Below are positions 25,636 to 33,983 of a DNA stretch of 40,849 nucleotides, one piece after another; within the stretch, counting starts at the first letter, position 1; every line of letters starts with the position of its first letter. The stretch is from Paracoccaceae bacterium (GTDB lineage: Bacteria > Pseudomonadota > Alphaproteobacteria > Rhodobacterales > Rhodobacteraceae): positions 1 through 40,849 of the forward strand of contig JAHQVS010000011.1 in NCBI GenBank assembly GCA_019634215.1. Reading direction: 5' to 3'. The position numbers were made by a program, and so were the translations under genes. The notes beneath the pieces are model-generated. The model ran no database searches. It was not told the DNA's origin and saw only the letters and a list, made by a program, of their open reading frames with translations.

Positions 25636-25707
25636 GGGTCATGACTCGACTTTTCCGCTCGGCTGAGGCGCCATGCGGAAAACCTTTTAAGCGACGAGTC
25701 ATGACCC
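25636..25707 (+). promoter_or_regulatory. Nested inverted repeat covering the aminotransferase start codon
   Basis: Outer arms of 13 bases, GGGTCATGACTCG (25636-25648) and CGAGTCATGACCC (25695-25707), are perfectly complementary. Inside them lie TTTTCCGC (25651-25658) and GCGGAAAA (25675-25682), also complementary. Each outer arm contains the palindrome GTCATGAC. The start ATG 25701 sits in the second arm, so an mRNA with this region could fold over the start. It could equally be two operators of a dimeric repressor. Confidence 0.5.
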
Positions 25708-26912
25708 AGTCTAAATCCCTCTCTCACGGACGAAAATTCCTCGCCATACCGGGACCGACCACGGTGCCGGATGAAGTGTTGCAAGCGATGCATCGCCCGG
25801 CGATCGAAATCTATTCCGGCGAAATCGTCGACACCACGCAGGCGATCTATAACGGCGCTCGCCGGGTGTTCCGCACGGGCGCCGACAGCCGGATCTACCT
25901 TTACGCCTCCAACGGCCATGGCGCTTGGGAAGCGGCGCTGAGCAACACGCTGTCGCGTGGCGACAAGGTGTTGGTGTTGGAATCCGGTAAATTCGCCACC
26001 GGTTGGGGCGATATGGGGGCCTTAATGGGCGTGGTTCCGGAGGTTTTGCCAGGGCGGCCGCGTGGGGGCGTTGATGTGGCGGCCGTCGAGGCGCGGCTAC
26101 GCGCCGACTCCGCCCACGAGATCAAGGCGATATTAGCGGTGCAAATCGACACCGCCTCAGGCGTCTGGAACGATATTGAAGCCATTGGGAAGGCCGTCCG
26201 AGCGGCGGGTCATCCAGCGCTGTATATGGTTGACGCCGTCGCCTCGCTCGGCTGTGTGCCGTTCGAGATGGACGAATGGGGCGTCGATCTGACGGTGACC
26301 GGCTCTCAAAAGGGGTTGATGACGCCGCCCGGCCTGTCACTGGTCGCCGCCGGACCCCGTGCGCGGGCGGCCCATGGGCCAAACGATCTTCGCACCCAAT
26401 ATTGGGATTGGGAGTATCGCGAAGGACCGGTTTTCTACCAACAATTCTGCGGCACGCCGCCAGAGCAACTGCTGTTCGCCATGGAACGGGCGCTTCAGAT
26501 GTTGTTGGAGGAGGAAGGGTTGGAGTCCGCTTGGCGGCGTCACGCGATTCTGGCGGAAGCGACCCGGCGGGCCGTCGCCGTATGGGAGGATGGCGGCGCC
26601 GGCGCGCTGAACTTCAACATACTTGATCCTCTTGAGCGCAGCGACACTGTCACCACTCTGCGTTGCGCCGAGGGGTTCGACGCCGAGACGCTGCGCCGCT
26701 TCACCACCGAGCAATGTGGTTTGACGTTAGGCTCCGCCATCGGAGAGCTCTCCGATAAAGGCATTCGAATCGCCCATATGGGCCATGTGAACGCCGTCAC
26801 GCAGCTCGGGGTGTTGGCGACGACTGAAATGGGACTGCGAGCGCTGGGTTGGCCCCATGGCGAAGGCGGCGCCCAGGCGGCCATCGCCTATTTGGGCGAT
26901 ATGGCCGCATAA
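25701..26912 (+). CDS. Alanine/serine--glyoxylate aminotransferase family protein
   Basis: 403 residues, a class-V PLP enzyme. It begins MTQSKSLSHGRKFLAIPGPTTVPDEVL and has the PLP site VTGSQKGLMTPPGLSLVA, with the Schiff-base Lys in GSQKG near residue 201, and VDAVASLGCVPFEMDEWGVD before it. This is closest to serine-glyoxylate or alanine-glyoxylate aminotransferases, which make glycine from glyoxylate. The exact donor cannot be set from sequence. Start 25701 matches the family N-terminus; the frame is open to ATG 25641 but without a better ribosome-binding site. The start region is inside a large inverted repeat (25636-25707), so initiation may be controlled. Cytosolic. Confidence 0.93.
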   Translation: MTQSKSLSHGRKFLAIPGPTTVPDEVLQAMHRPAIEIYSGEIVDTTQAIYNGARRVFRTGADSRIYLYASNGHGAWEAALSNTLSRGDKVLVLESGKFATGWGDMGALMGVVPEVLPGRPRGGVDVAAVEARLRADSAHEIKAILAVQIDTASGVWNDIEAIGKAVRAAGHPALYMVDAVASLGCVPFEMDEWGVDLTVTGSQKGLMTPPGLSLVAAGPRARAAHGPNDLRTQYWDWEYREGPVFYQQFCGTPPEQLLFAMERALQMLLEEEGLESAWRRHAILAEATRRAVAVWEDGGAGALNFNILDPLERSDTVTTLRCAEGFDAETLRRFTTEQCGLTLGSAIGELSDKGIRIAHMGHVNAVTQLGVLATTEMGLRALGWPHGEGGAQAAIAYLGDMAA

Positions 26913-26997
26913 GAACCGTCGGCATTCTGCGCTTCCGCACCCAACCTTTCATCCTCAGCCCAGAAGGTTGTGGTTGAAAGGCCGGTGCAGGGGCGGC

Positions 26998-27816
26998 TCA
27001 ATCTTCCCCGTCTTTGCGCTTGTCTTCCTTCTCGGAGGGCAGGTTGAAGAATGCGTCAGGGTCAAGTTCTGCTGGGCTCTCCGGCTGTTCCTCGGCAGGC
27101 GTGCTGGGCGAGTCAAAGACGTTGCTCAGATCATCGAACGGCGACGGCTCAGGCTTCTCCGATGGGACGAATAGCGGATCATTCTCGGACATTGCGCCGC
27201 CCATCGCCTCGCGCGGGTCCATCGAGAGCGACTCCTCGGTGGACATTAACCGCTCCTCCTCGGTCGGCGGCACAATCCCGGCGGCTTCATCTTCCTTCGC
27301 CTTGCGCTCAGCCGCCACCTTCACTGCGGCGTCCAGCGCGATCTGCGTACATAGCCCCAGCGCCACCGGGTCGACCGGATCAATCTGAGAGCTGTTCCAG
27401 TGGGTCTTGTCGCGAATGGCGGCGATGGTGGTTTTGGTGGTGCCAAGCAGTTTGCAGATCTGGGGGTCCGCCAATTCCGGATGGTTGCGCACCAGCCAAT
27501 TGATCGCCGATGGTCGGTCTTGGCGCTTCGACAGCGGCGTGTAACGCGGCGCCTTCTTTTTCGGCTGGGGTGTGGAGATCGGCTTCAGCAACTGTAGTTT
27601 CGCCGTGGAGTCTTTCTCACAGCGATCCAGTTCGGCGCGGGTGAGTTGATTGTTGGCGACCGGGTCGAAGCCCTTGATGCCGACCGCCACCTCCCCGTCT
27701 GCGATTCCAGAGATCTCTAACGGGTGCATGCCGGTGAAATCTGCGATTTGATCAAAGGTGAGGGTGGTGTTGTCCACCAGCCAGACAGCGGTGGCTTTCG
27801 GCATCAGTGGTTGCAA
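26998..27816 (-). CDS. trcR: DUF1013 cell-cycle transcriptional regulator TrcR
   Basis: 272 residues. It begins QPLMPKATAVWLVDNTTLTF and has FDQIADFTGMHPLEISGIADG, which matches the alphaproteobacterial DUF1013/TrcR family, an HTH-like regulator linked to the cell cycle. The region PSAINWLVRNHPELADPQICKLLGTTKTTIAAIRDKTHWNSSQI (key residues W, LVRNHPEL, D, LLGTTK, I) is the conserved DNA-binding core. The tail after about residue 190 is acidic and low complexity (PSEKPEPSPFDDLS, EEQPESPAELDP). The start is TTG at 27816, supported by AGGAG nine to ten bases upstream and by homologues that begin M(A)QPLMPKA. No co-transcribed neighbour. Confidence 0.93.
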   Translation of the reverse strand: MQPLMPKATAVWLVDNTTLTFDQIADFTGMHPLEISGIADGEVAVGIKGFDPVANNQLTRAELDRCEKDSTAKLQLLKPISTPQPKKKAPRYTPLSKRQDRPSAINWLVRNHPELADPQICKLLGTTKTTIAAIRDKTHWNSSQIDPVDPVALGLCTQIALDAAVKVAAERKAKEDEAAGIVPPTEEERLMSTEESLSMDPREAMGGAMSENDPLFVPSEKPEPSPFDDLSNVFDSPSTPAEEQPESPAELDPDAFFNLPSEKEDKRKDGED

Positions 27817-27938
27817 GGCGGAAATCTCCTGAAAGCGGCGGTCCGTCGGCCGGGAGGGCCGTCGACGCGCGGTGGTCGTCTTGTGCGGGAATATGGCGTA
27901 GATAGAACGCTGAAGCGTAGTCGAAAAGGGGGGTGATG

Positions 27939-28625
27939 ATGGACGCGTTTAATCTAAACCGTCAGTTGCGCCGTCGATTCGGGGGAAAATTGGGAACGGC
28001 GGTCCTGATCCTGGCGGCGATTTTGCTGAGCTTGCGCGCCTGGCAAGGCGAAACCTCCCTGGCGAAGAACTCTGACGCGTTTGACTATTACGTGCTTGCG
28101 CTGAGTTGGTCGCCGTCCTTTTGCAGCGATAATCCAGGGCGTTCGCAGTGCGGTCGTAAGTTTGAATTCATTTTGCACGGCCTCTGGCCGCAATATGAGA
28201 GCGGCTTCCCGCTGGAATGCGACACACCTCACGCGCCGCCGGATCGGCGCACCCTTGATGAGATGACGGCGGCGACACCCGACAAGGGGCTTATTCGACA
28301 TCAATGGCGCCGTCATGGTTCTTGCTCCGGCATGTCGGCCGAGGAGTTCTTCGGAGACGCCCTGGCGGCTTGGGAAAAGGTGAAACAGCCTGACCTGACG
28401 CCGTTGCGCCGTCGCGACGGCTCCATGTCCTGGGCGGCGGTCGAGAAGGCGTTTCTTGAGGCTAATCCGCGCTTTTCGGCGGACTCGGTGACGGTGAAAT
28501 GCAAACAGGGGCGGCTGTCCGAGGTGCGGATTTGTCTGACCAAGGATCTCCAGGCCCGCGCCTGCGGCCGTGAGGTGGTCCGGGATTGCCGCGACCAGGC
28601 GCTGGAGGTGCCAGCGCCGAGGTGA
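27939..28625 (+). CDS. Ribonuclease T2 family protein
   Basis: 228 residues. A basic stretch and hydrophobic segment (LGTAVLILAAILLSLRAW) near residues 18-35 are a signal peptide or anchor, so it acts in the periplasm or outside. The two T2 active-site blocks are seen: FILHGLWPQY (His at about 80) and IRHQWRRHGSCSG (His at about 121 and 126). In the second block Gln122 replaces the usual catalytic Glu (HEW..HG); I cannot tell whether this is normal for bacterial members or a loss of activity. Five or more cysteines probably form disulfides. ATG 27939 (or 27936; GTG 27933) follows AAGGGGGG. The convergent SDR gene ends three bases after the stop. Confidence 0.9.
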   Translation: MDAFNLNRQLRRRFGGKLGTAVLILAAILLSLRAWQGETSLAKNSDAFDYYVLALSWSPSFCSDNPGRSQCGRKFEFILHGLWPQYESGFPLECDTPHAPPDRRTLDEMTAATPDKGLIRHQWRRHGSCSGMSAEEFFGDALAAWEKVKQPDLTPLRRRDGSMSWAAVEKAFLEANPRFSADSVTVKCKQGRLSEVRICLTKDLQARACGREVVRDCRDQALEVPAPR

Positions 28626-28628
28626 GGG

Positions 28629-29924
28629 TTAACCCTCCTCTAGCGTCCGGTGGATCATGATTAAGATCACTAAGGGCAGCGCCGCCGCCAACGAGACTGG
28701 CAACGCGCCAAGACCCGGCGCCGCGGCGTACAGCGCTAGCAGGCCAAGCTGCGTCCACGCCAATTGGCGCGTGCCGCGATGGCGCAGTAGCAGATACCCA
28801 AGCCCTAGCTCCAGCAGACCGCCTATCCGCGAGATAATCTCCCACACGCTGGCGTCGGCGAGGCCCTTGAGCGGGCCCAAGCCTGAGAGCGCTGATGTGA
28901 GCGGAGCGTAGGCCGTCGCTGGTCCGATCAGCGCCAACACACCTGAGAAGATCCACATCAACGCCAAGCCAAGCCTAAGGGCCGGACGCCAGAGGTAAAG
29001 GCGCGCATGCCAGCGGTCTTGAGCGCCAGCCGGGCGCGCTGGCAGCGCGTCGGACATGGCGCGGGGGCGAAAACGGATTTCCTCCAGGCGCTCGGATTGG
29101 TTGGCGGAGGTTGTGGTCTCCAACTGGCTTAACGAGGCGGTGCAAAGCGGGGACAATGACAGCCAATCCCCCGCCTTCGCCGCCGCTTTCGCCAACCAAT
29201 CCGGCGGCGTGATCTTCCGGGCCGGCGGGAGCCCGAACCACGCTCGATAGCCTTGTTGCAGGTCGGAGAGATACAGCCGCTCCGGCCCGCCGACTTCGAC
29301 AATCTCGCTCTCCAAACGCGGCTCGTGCAGGGCGATTTCTGTGAGCTCGGCGAAATCCTCAACATGAATCGGGTCGACGGCGGCGTCGTGGCTTCCGGGC
29401 GTCACAGTCGCCCATGGCGTGGCAGAGAGCGACCGGATCAGCGCCGTCGCACCGGAAGCGGTCTCGCCATATACCAGCGAAGGCCTGAGAATTGTCCAGG
29501 ACCCTCCCAAGCCAATCAGAGCTTCCTCCATCGCGTTCTTGGCGGCGGCTTGGGGCGAGTCGGCTTCGATCCCGACGGTTGAAATTTGGATGAATCGGCG
29601 TGACCGTCCGTCTTGCAGCGCCGCTTGCGCCACAGCCCTGGGCGCAAGCAGGTTCACCGCCCAGGTCTCGGCGTCCCGGCGGGATTGCAGCACGCCAGCG
29701 GCGTTGACGATGGCGTCCACGTCGGACAAGTGCGGCGCCCAGAAGTCCGGATGTTGGGTTGGGGAATGGCGGAAATCCGCCATGATCACATCGACGCCGG
29801 GCTGACGGCGGGCGAGCTGTTCCGGATTGCGGGCTGCGCCGACGACGCGATGCCCCCGCGCCCGCAGCGCCGCCGTCACATGGCCGCCGATGAAGCCGCT
29901 GGCTCCAAGCACCAACACGCGCAT
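28629..29924 (-). CDS. SDR/NAD-epimerase fused to a DoxX-like membrane domain
   Basis: 431 residues. The first about 290 residues are an extended/atypical SDR: VLVLGASGFIGGHVTAAL at the start, NAAGVLQ, FIQISTVGIE, ILRPSLVYGE. It lacks a clear YxxxK pair at the usual place, so catalysis is uncertain. The last about 130 residues form four membrane helices of the DoxX-like type (GLALMWIFSGVLALIGPA, IISRIGGLLELGLGYLLL, LGLLALYAAAPGLGALP). Such fusions are common in proteobacteria with unknown substrates. ATG 29924 has GAGGGG upstream; GTG 29939 is an alternative. Located at the inner membrane with the enzyme domain on the cytosolic side (inferred). Confidence 0.92.
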   Translation of the reverse strand: MRVLVLGASGFIGGHVTAALRARGHRVVGAARNPEQLARRQPGVDVIMADFRHSPTQHPDFWAPHLSDVDAIVNAAGVLQSRRDAETWAVNLLAPRAVAQAALQDGRSRRFIQISTVGIEADSPQAAAKNAMEEALIGLGGSWTILRPSLVYGETASGATALIRSLSATPWATVTPGSHDAAVDPIHVEDFAELTEIALHEPRLESEIVEVGGPERLYLSDLQQGYRAWFGLPPARKITPPDWLAKAAAKAGDWLSLSPLCTASLSQLETTTSANQSERLEEIRFRPRAMSDALPARPAGAQDRWHARLYLWRPALRLGLALMWIFSGVLALIGPATAYAPLTSALSGLGPLKGLADASVWEIISRIGGLLELGLGYLLLRHRGTRQLAWTQLGLLALYAAAPGLGALPVSLAAALPLVILIMIHRTLEEG

Positions 29925-29981
29925 AGCCTCACCCCTCACAAGCAGGCGCCACGCCGTCCCGTACAGCCATCGCCCAGGCCG

Positions 29982-31007
29982 TTAGACGGTCAACGTTATC
30001 TTGCCGATATGCTCCGAGCTTTCCATGCGCGCATGCGCTTGCGACGCCTGCGTCAGGGGATAACTGCGGTCCATCACCGGCGCGAAACGGCCCTGAGCGA
30101 TCCAAGGCCATACGGTCGCTTCGATCTCACGGGCGAGCGCGGCTTTAAATTCTATTGTTCGCGGCCTGAGCGTAGAGCCGCTCCAAGTCAAGCGTTTCAC
30201 CATCGCGGGCGCGAAATTGACCTCCGCCGTCGCGCCTTGGAGGAAGGCGATGTTGACAATGCGGCCATCCGGCGCCGCCAGGTCAAAATTGCGTGGCAAA
30301 TAAGCCCCGCCGACCATGTCGAGGATCACATCGACGCCGCGTCCGCCAGTGGCCTCTCGCGCAATGGCGACGAAATCCTCCTCACGGTAATTAATCGCCC
30401 GTTCCGCGCCGAGGCGGAGGCAGGCGGCGCATTTTTCAGCGGAGCCGGCGGTGGCGAACACCCGGGCGCCGGTGAGGGCCGCAAGCTGGATGGCTGTCGT
30501 GCCGATGCCGCTGGAGCCGCCATGGATCAGCACGCTCTCGCCCGCTTTCAGGGCTCCGCGTTGAAACAGATTGGTCCAGACTGTGAACACCGTCTCCGGC
30601 AGCGCCGCCGCTGCGATCATGGAGAGCGGCCCATCAGGCCCGCTAGGGATTGGCAACGCGTGGTCGGCGTGGGTGAGGCAATAGTCGGCGTAACCCCCGC
30701 CCGGGGTTAGCGCGCAGACCGCATCGCCGACGCGCCAGCGGGTCACGTCGGCCCCAATGGCGGCGACGGTTCCGGCCACCTCTAAGCCTGGCAAATCAGA
30801 GGCGCCTGGCGGCGGCGGGTAGGCCCCTGCGCGTTGCAGCGCGTCCGGTCGGTTCACCCCGGCGGCGGCGACCTGAATCAGGATTTCGTCATTCGCCGGA
30901 GCCGGCGTTTGGCGATTGGCCGCGATCAGGACCTCGGGACCACCCGGCTGCGAAATCTCGACGCAGCGCATCTGTTCAGGGGGGGCGGCGGTGGTCGTCT
31001 CCGTCAT
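29982..31007 (-). CDS. NAD(P)H-quinone oxidoreductase (zinc-free medium-chain dehydrogenase, PIG3-like)
   Basis: 341 residues. Medium-chain dehydrogenase fold: MRCVEISQPGGPEVL, AAAGVNRPDALQRAGAYPPPPGASDLPGLEVAG, then the nucleotide-binding SVLIHGGSSGIGTTAIQLAALTG. The ligands for catalytic zinc are absent, which fits the quinone oxidoreductase/PIG3 group. It likely reduces quinones or enones with NADPH. ATG 31007 has GGAG seven bases upstream; the open frame to 31154 runs into the divergent glutaminase region and is not used. The SDR-DoxX gene lies 57 bases downstream on the same strand. Confidence 0.94.
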   Translation of the reverse strand: MTETTTAAPPEQMRCVEISQPGGPEVLIAANRQTPAPANDEILIQVAAAGVNRPDALQRAGAYPPPPGASDLPGLEVAGTVAAIGADVTRWRVGDAVCALTPGGGYADYCLTHADHALPIPSGPDGPLSMIAAAALPETVFTVWTNLFQRGALKAGESVLIHGGSSGIGTTAIQLAALTGARVFATAGSAEKCAACLRLGAERAINYREEDFVAIAREATGGRGVDVILDMVGGAYLPRNFDLAAPDGRIVNIAFLQGATAEVNFAPAMVKRLTWSGSTLRPRTIEFKAALAREIEATVWPWIAQGRFAPVMDRSYPLTQASQAHARMESSEHIGKITLTV

Positions 31008-31132
31008 GATGCGTCTCCGGTAGGGGCGGGAAAGGTATTTAGGCAGTATGGCTGCAACCAGGGTTGGACCATACAAACCCCGCCGCTGAAGTCTATCGGC
31101 CGCGCGATCATCAGTTAAGGAGCGAGACGCCC

Positions 31133-32089
31133 ATGGACGCTGGCGCCAATACAAACCCAGACGCCGGTTTAGCCGCGCTCGAGCGTGTCGACATGTCCGA
31201 TTTGCTCACACGTATCGAGCGCCAGGTCAGGCCGCTGTGCCGCCGTGGGCAAGTCGCGAGCTACATTCCCGCTCTCGCCCGAGTGTCGCCTGACAAGTTC
31301 GGAATGGCGATCTGTATAGCCGGGGGCGGCGAATATGTGGTTGGCGACGGGGATGAGCCGTTTTCCATTCAGAGCGTGTCAAAGCTATTCAACCTCGCCT
31401 TCGCGCTGGAGGAGATCGGCGAGGACATCTGGGGCCGGGTCGGGCGTGAGCCGTCGGGGATGAGCTTTAACTCTCTGATCCTGCTGGAGCAGGAAAATGG
31501 CGTGCCACGCAACCCATTGATTAACCCAGGCGCGATCGTGGTGACGGATGCTTTGTTGTCCAGACAACCAGACTGGGCGGAGGCGTTCTTGGGCCGAATG
31601 CGCCAAGCCGCTGAGGCGCCGGGGCTGGCGTTTGATGAAGAGGTGTTCGCCTCTGAGGAGCGTCACGGAGATCTCAACCGCGCCACCGCTTGGTTTCTGA
31701 AGGCCAAGGGCAATCTCATCAACCACCCCGACGCTGCACTGGGGGCCTATTTCCGGCATTGCTCCGCCGCGATGAGTTGCCGCGAGCTGGCGCGGGCTGG
31801 TCGGTTTCTGATCGGCCCCAGCGAGGGCGAGGAGATCTGCCGCAGCCCGCATCAACGCCGCCGGATCTGTGCGGTGATGCGGACATGTGGGTTGTATGAC
31901 GCCGCTGGCGACTTCGCCTATCGGGTCGGGTTGCCGGCGAAAAGCGGCGTCGGCGGCGGGGTCCTGGCAGTATCCCCTGGGCGGTATTCGGTGTGCGTTT
32001 GGTCTCCAGCGTTGGACGTAAAGGGCAATTCCGTGGCGGGTGTGGAGGCGTTGGCGCTGTTGACTGACGCCTTGGAGGGGGCGTCATGA
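31133..32089 (+). CDS. glsA: Glutaminase
   Basis: 318 residues, a serine-dependent beta-lactamase-fold glutaminase that hydrolyses L-glutamine to glutamate and ammonia. Motifs: FSIQSVSKLFNLAFALEE with the catalytic Ser-x-x-Lys, PSGMSFNSL, NPLINPGAIVVTD, and GVGGGVLAVSPGRYSV near the end. AAGGAG about ten bases before ATG 31133 sets the start; the frame is open from 31064 but without a site. The stop overlaps the next frame's upstream codons; a TPR protein follows. Divergent from the quinone oxidoreductase gene (125 bases). Confidence 0.95.
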   Translation: MDAGANTNPDAGLAALERVDMSDLLTRIERQVRPLCRRGQVASYIPALARVSPDKFGMAICIAGGGEYVVGDGDEPFSIQSVSKLFNLAFALEEIGEDIWGRVGREPSGMSFNSLILLEQENGVPRNPLINPGAIVVTDALLSRQPDWAEAFLGRMRQAAEAPGLAFDEEVFASEERHGDLNRATAWFLKAKGNLINHPDAALGAYFRHCSAAMSCRELARAGRFLIGPSEGEEICRSPHQRRRICAVMRTCGLYDAAGDFAYRVGLPAKSGVGGGVLAVSPGRYSVCVWSPALDVKGNSVAGVEALALLTDALEGAS

Positions 32090-32124
32090 TGAATGCGTCA
32101 TGTGATATGGTGCGGAGGATAATC

Positions 32125-32697
32125 ATGAGATCGGCGGCATGGTTGTTGGTGGCTGTGTTGGCGGCGGCGCCCGTCGCGGCTCAAACGACGAGTCCTGAGG
32201 CCGAGGAGGCTCCAGGGCAGGCGGAGGATCGTGACAAGGTTCGCGCCACGTTATTTGAAGAGCTGCAGAGCGCCACCACTGAACCAGAGGCGATCTTGGC
32301 GGAGGCGGCGGTCTGGCGCTTTTGGTTGACCCCGCCTTCAGAGGAAGTCGGCGCGCTCATGGATCGAGCGATGGATCGTCGTCGCTGGTACGCCTTCCAG
32401 GAAGCGCGCGAGGTGCTGGATCAAATTGTTGAACAGGCGCCTGACTATGCTGAGGGCTGGAACCAGCGCGCCTTCATCCTGTTTTTGCAGGAAAATTACG
32501 ATGAGTCGCTGGATGATATCGAGCGTGTCCTCGCCTTGGAGCCGAAGCATTTTGGGGCGTTGGCTGGCAAGGCGCGGATCTTGATGCGTCAGGGCAGAAT
32601 GGAGTTGGGTCAAAAAGCTCTGCGCCAGGCTGTCGACATCCACCCCTGGCTGAAGGAGCGGGGCATGCTGTTGCCTGAGCCAGGGAAGGATATTTGA
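32125..32697 (+). CDS. Exported TPR-repeat protein
   Basis: 190 residues. Signal peptide MRSAAWLLVAVLAAAPVAAQ, then an acidic stretch, then TPR repeats (FQEAREVLDQIVEQAPDYAEGWNQRAFILFLQENYDESLDDI, key residues Y-A-G-N-A; ALEPKHFGALAGKARILMRQ). It is probably periplasmic and mediates protein-protein contacts; partner unknown. GGAGG six bases before ATG 32125 decides the start over the upstream ATG 32086. It follows glsA at once (35-base gap), so the two are probably co-transcribed. Confidence 0.88.
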   Translation: MRSAAWLLVAVLAAAPVAAQTTSPEAEEAPGQAEDRDKVRATLFEELQSATTEPEAILAEAAVWRFWLTPPSEEVGALMDRAMDRRRWYAFQEAREVLDQIVEQAPDYAEGWNQRAFILFLQENYDESLDDIERVLALEPKHFGALAGKARILMRQGRMELGQKALRQAVDIHPWLKERGMLLPEPGKDI

Positions 32698-32727
32698 GGG
32701 AGGATAGTTGAGAGGTAGGGCTAGGTA

Positions 32728-33849
32728 TTACTCTCTGACTCGCCAACCGTCCGACTGCATTTCATTGAGGCGGCTGGCCGTGCGCTCAAACTCGAACGCC
32801 CCCTCGCCTTCCAGATACAGCTCATCCGGCGCCGCCGCTGCTGAGCAAATTAAGTGGGTTTTGGCTTCATAGAGCGTGTCTATCAGCGTTACAAAGCGTT
32901 TGGCTTCATTGTTATTGGTGCGGGATAGACGGGGGATGTGGTCGAGAAACAGCGTCCGCACCACGTCGACCAATGCGAGATAATCCGCTGGCCCGAGGGG
33001 GCGCGCGCAAAGTTCTTCGAAGGTCGCCCGCCCATTGCCGATACGATGGCGGGGAACGATTAACTCCCGTGTGCCGACCCGCAGCCGCAGCGGTTTGCCG
33101 CCGCCCGGTCCGACAAGGGTCGTCCAGGCGGCGTCCATGGCGGAGTCCGCCTCTGGACCAAGCGGCGTGTGATAGACCGTAAAGCTCTGCATTCGGGCGA
33201 GGCGGAAATCGGTGGGGCCGTCGAGCTGATGCACGTCGAGATGGTCGCTGATCAGATCGATGAACGGCATGAACCTTTCCCGCTGGAGCCCATCTTTATA
33301 GAGATCGCTGGGCGGACGGTTGGAGGTGGTGACCATCACCACGCCGCGTTGAAACAGTTTTTCGAACAGCCTTCCGACGATCATGGCGTCCGCTATGTCG
33401 GTGATCTGCAACTCGTCGAAGCACAGCAGGGTGGCGGAGCGGGCGACCTCGTTGGCCACGATGTCAATTGGGTCATCGGCGTCCTGCGCGCGGGCGGCGT
33501 CAAGGCCGCGATGGACTTCTTGCATAAACGCATGGAAATGCACCCGCCGTTTCGGCTCGATCGGGGCCGATGTGAAAAACAGATCCATCAGCATCGACTT
33601 ACCGCGCCCAACCCCGCCGAAAATATAGAGGCCGGTGCGCTCTTCAATCTCCGCCTCGCCGCGATGGCCAAATCCAAACAGGCCCCAGACAGACCGGCGG
33701 TTGCCGGGCCGGTAGGATTTCAGGCGGATATGCAGCAGCTCCAGCTTCTCGACAGCGGCGCGTTGGGCGGTGTCTGGCTGCAACGCACCCTCTGCGAGCA
33801 GTGCGCGGTAGCGGCTGAGCGGGCTCTCGGCCACGGTCTCGGACGCCAT
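32728..33849 (-). CDS. zapE: Cell division protein ZapE (AFG1-type ATPase)
   Basis: 373 residues. P-loop ATPase: Walker A YIFGGVGRGKSMLMDLFF, Walker B LLCFDELQITDIADAMIVGRLF, arginine-rich segment TSNRPPSDLYKDGLQRERFMPFI, and FVTLIDTLYEAKTHLICSAAAAPDELY near the end. ZapE is the bacterial homologue of AFG1/LACE1 and helps the FtsZ ring during constriction. The start at 33849 is preferred because GAGG lies six bases upstream; ATG 33861 is an alternative. Cytosolic. Divergent from the MFS gene with 134 bases between. Confidence 0.95.
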   Translation of the reverse strand: MASETVAESPLSRYRALLAEGALQPDTAQRAAVEKLELLHIRLKSYRPGNRRSVWGLFGFGHRGEAEIEERTGLYIFGGVGRGKSMLMDLFFTSAPIEPKRRVHFHAFMQEVHRGLDAARAQDADDPIDIVANEVARSATLLCFDELQITDIADAMIVGRLFEKLFQRGVVMVTTSNRPPSDLYKDGLQRERFMPFIDLISDHLDVHQLDGPTDFRLARMQSFTVYHTPLGPEADSAMDAAWTTLVGPGGGKPLRLRVGTRELIVPRHRIGNGRATFEELCARPLGPADYLALVDVVRTLFLDHIPRLSRTNNNEAKRFVTLIDTLYEAKTHLICSAAAAPDELYLEGEGAFEFERTASRLNEMQSDGWRVRE

Positions 33850-33983
33850 CTCAAACCTCATAATGTTAACGCGGTCGATTGTTCGCGAACGGTGAACCTG
33901 CGCTTCACAGGAATTGACATTACGCCCGGGGTGATTGCGCATAGCATCCGCGCGGGCAAGACGAGAACGAATGGAATAGCGCA

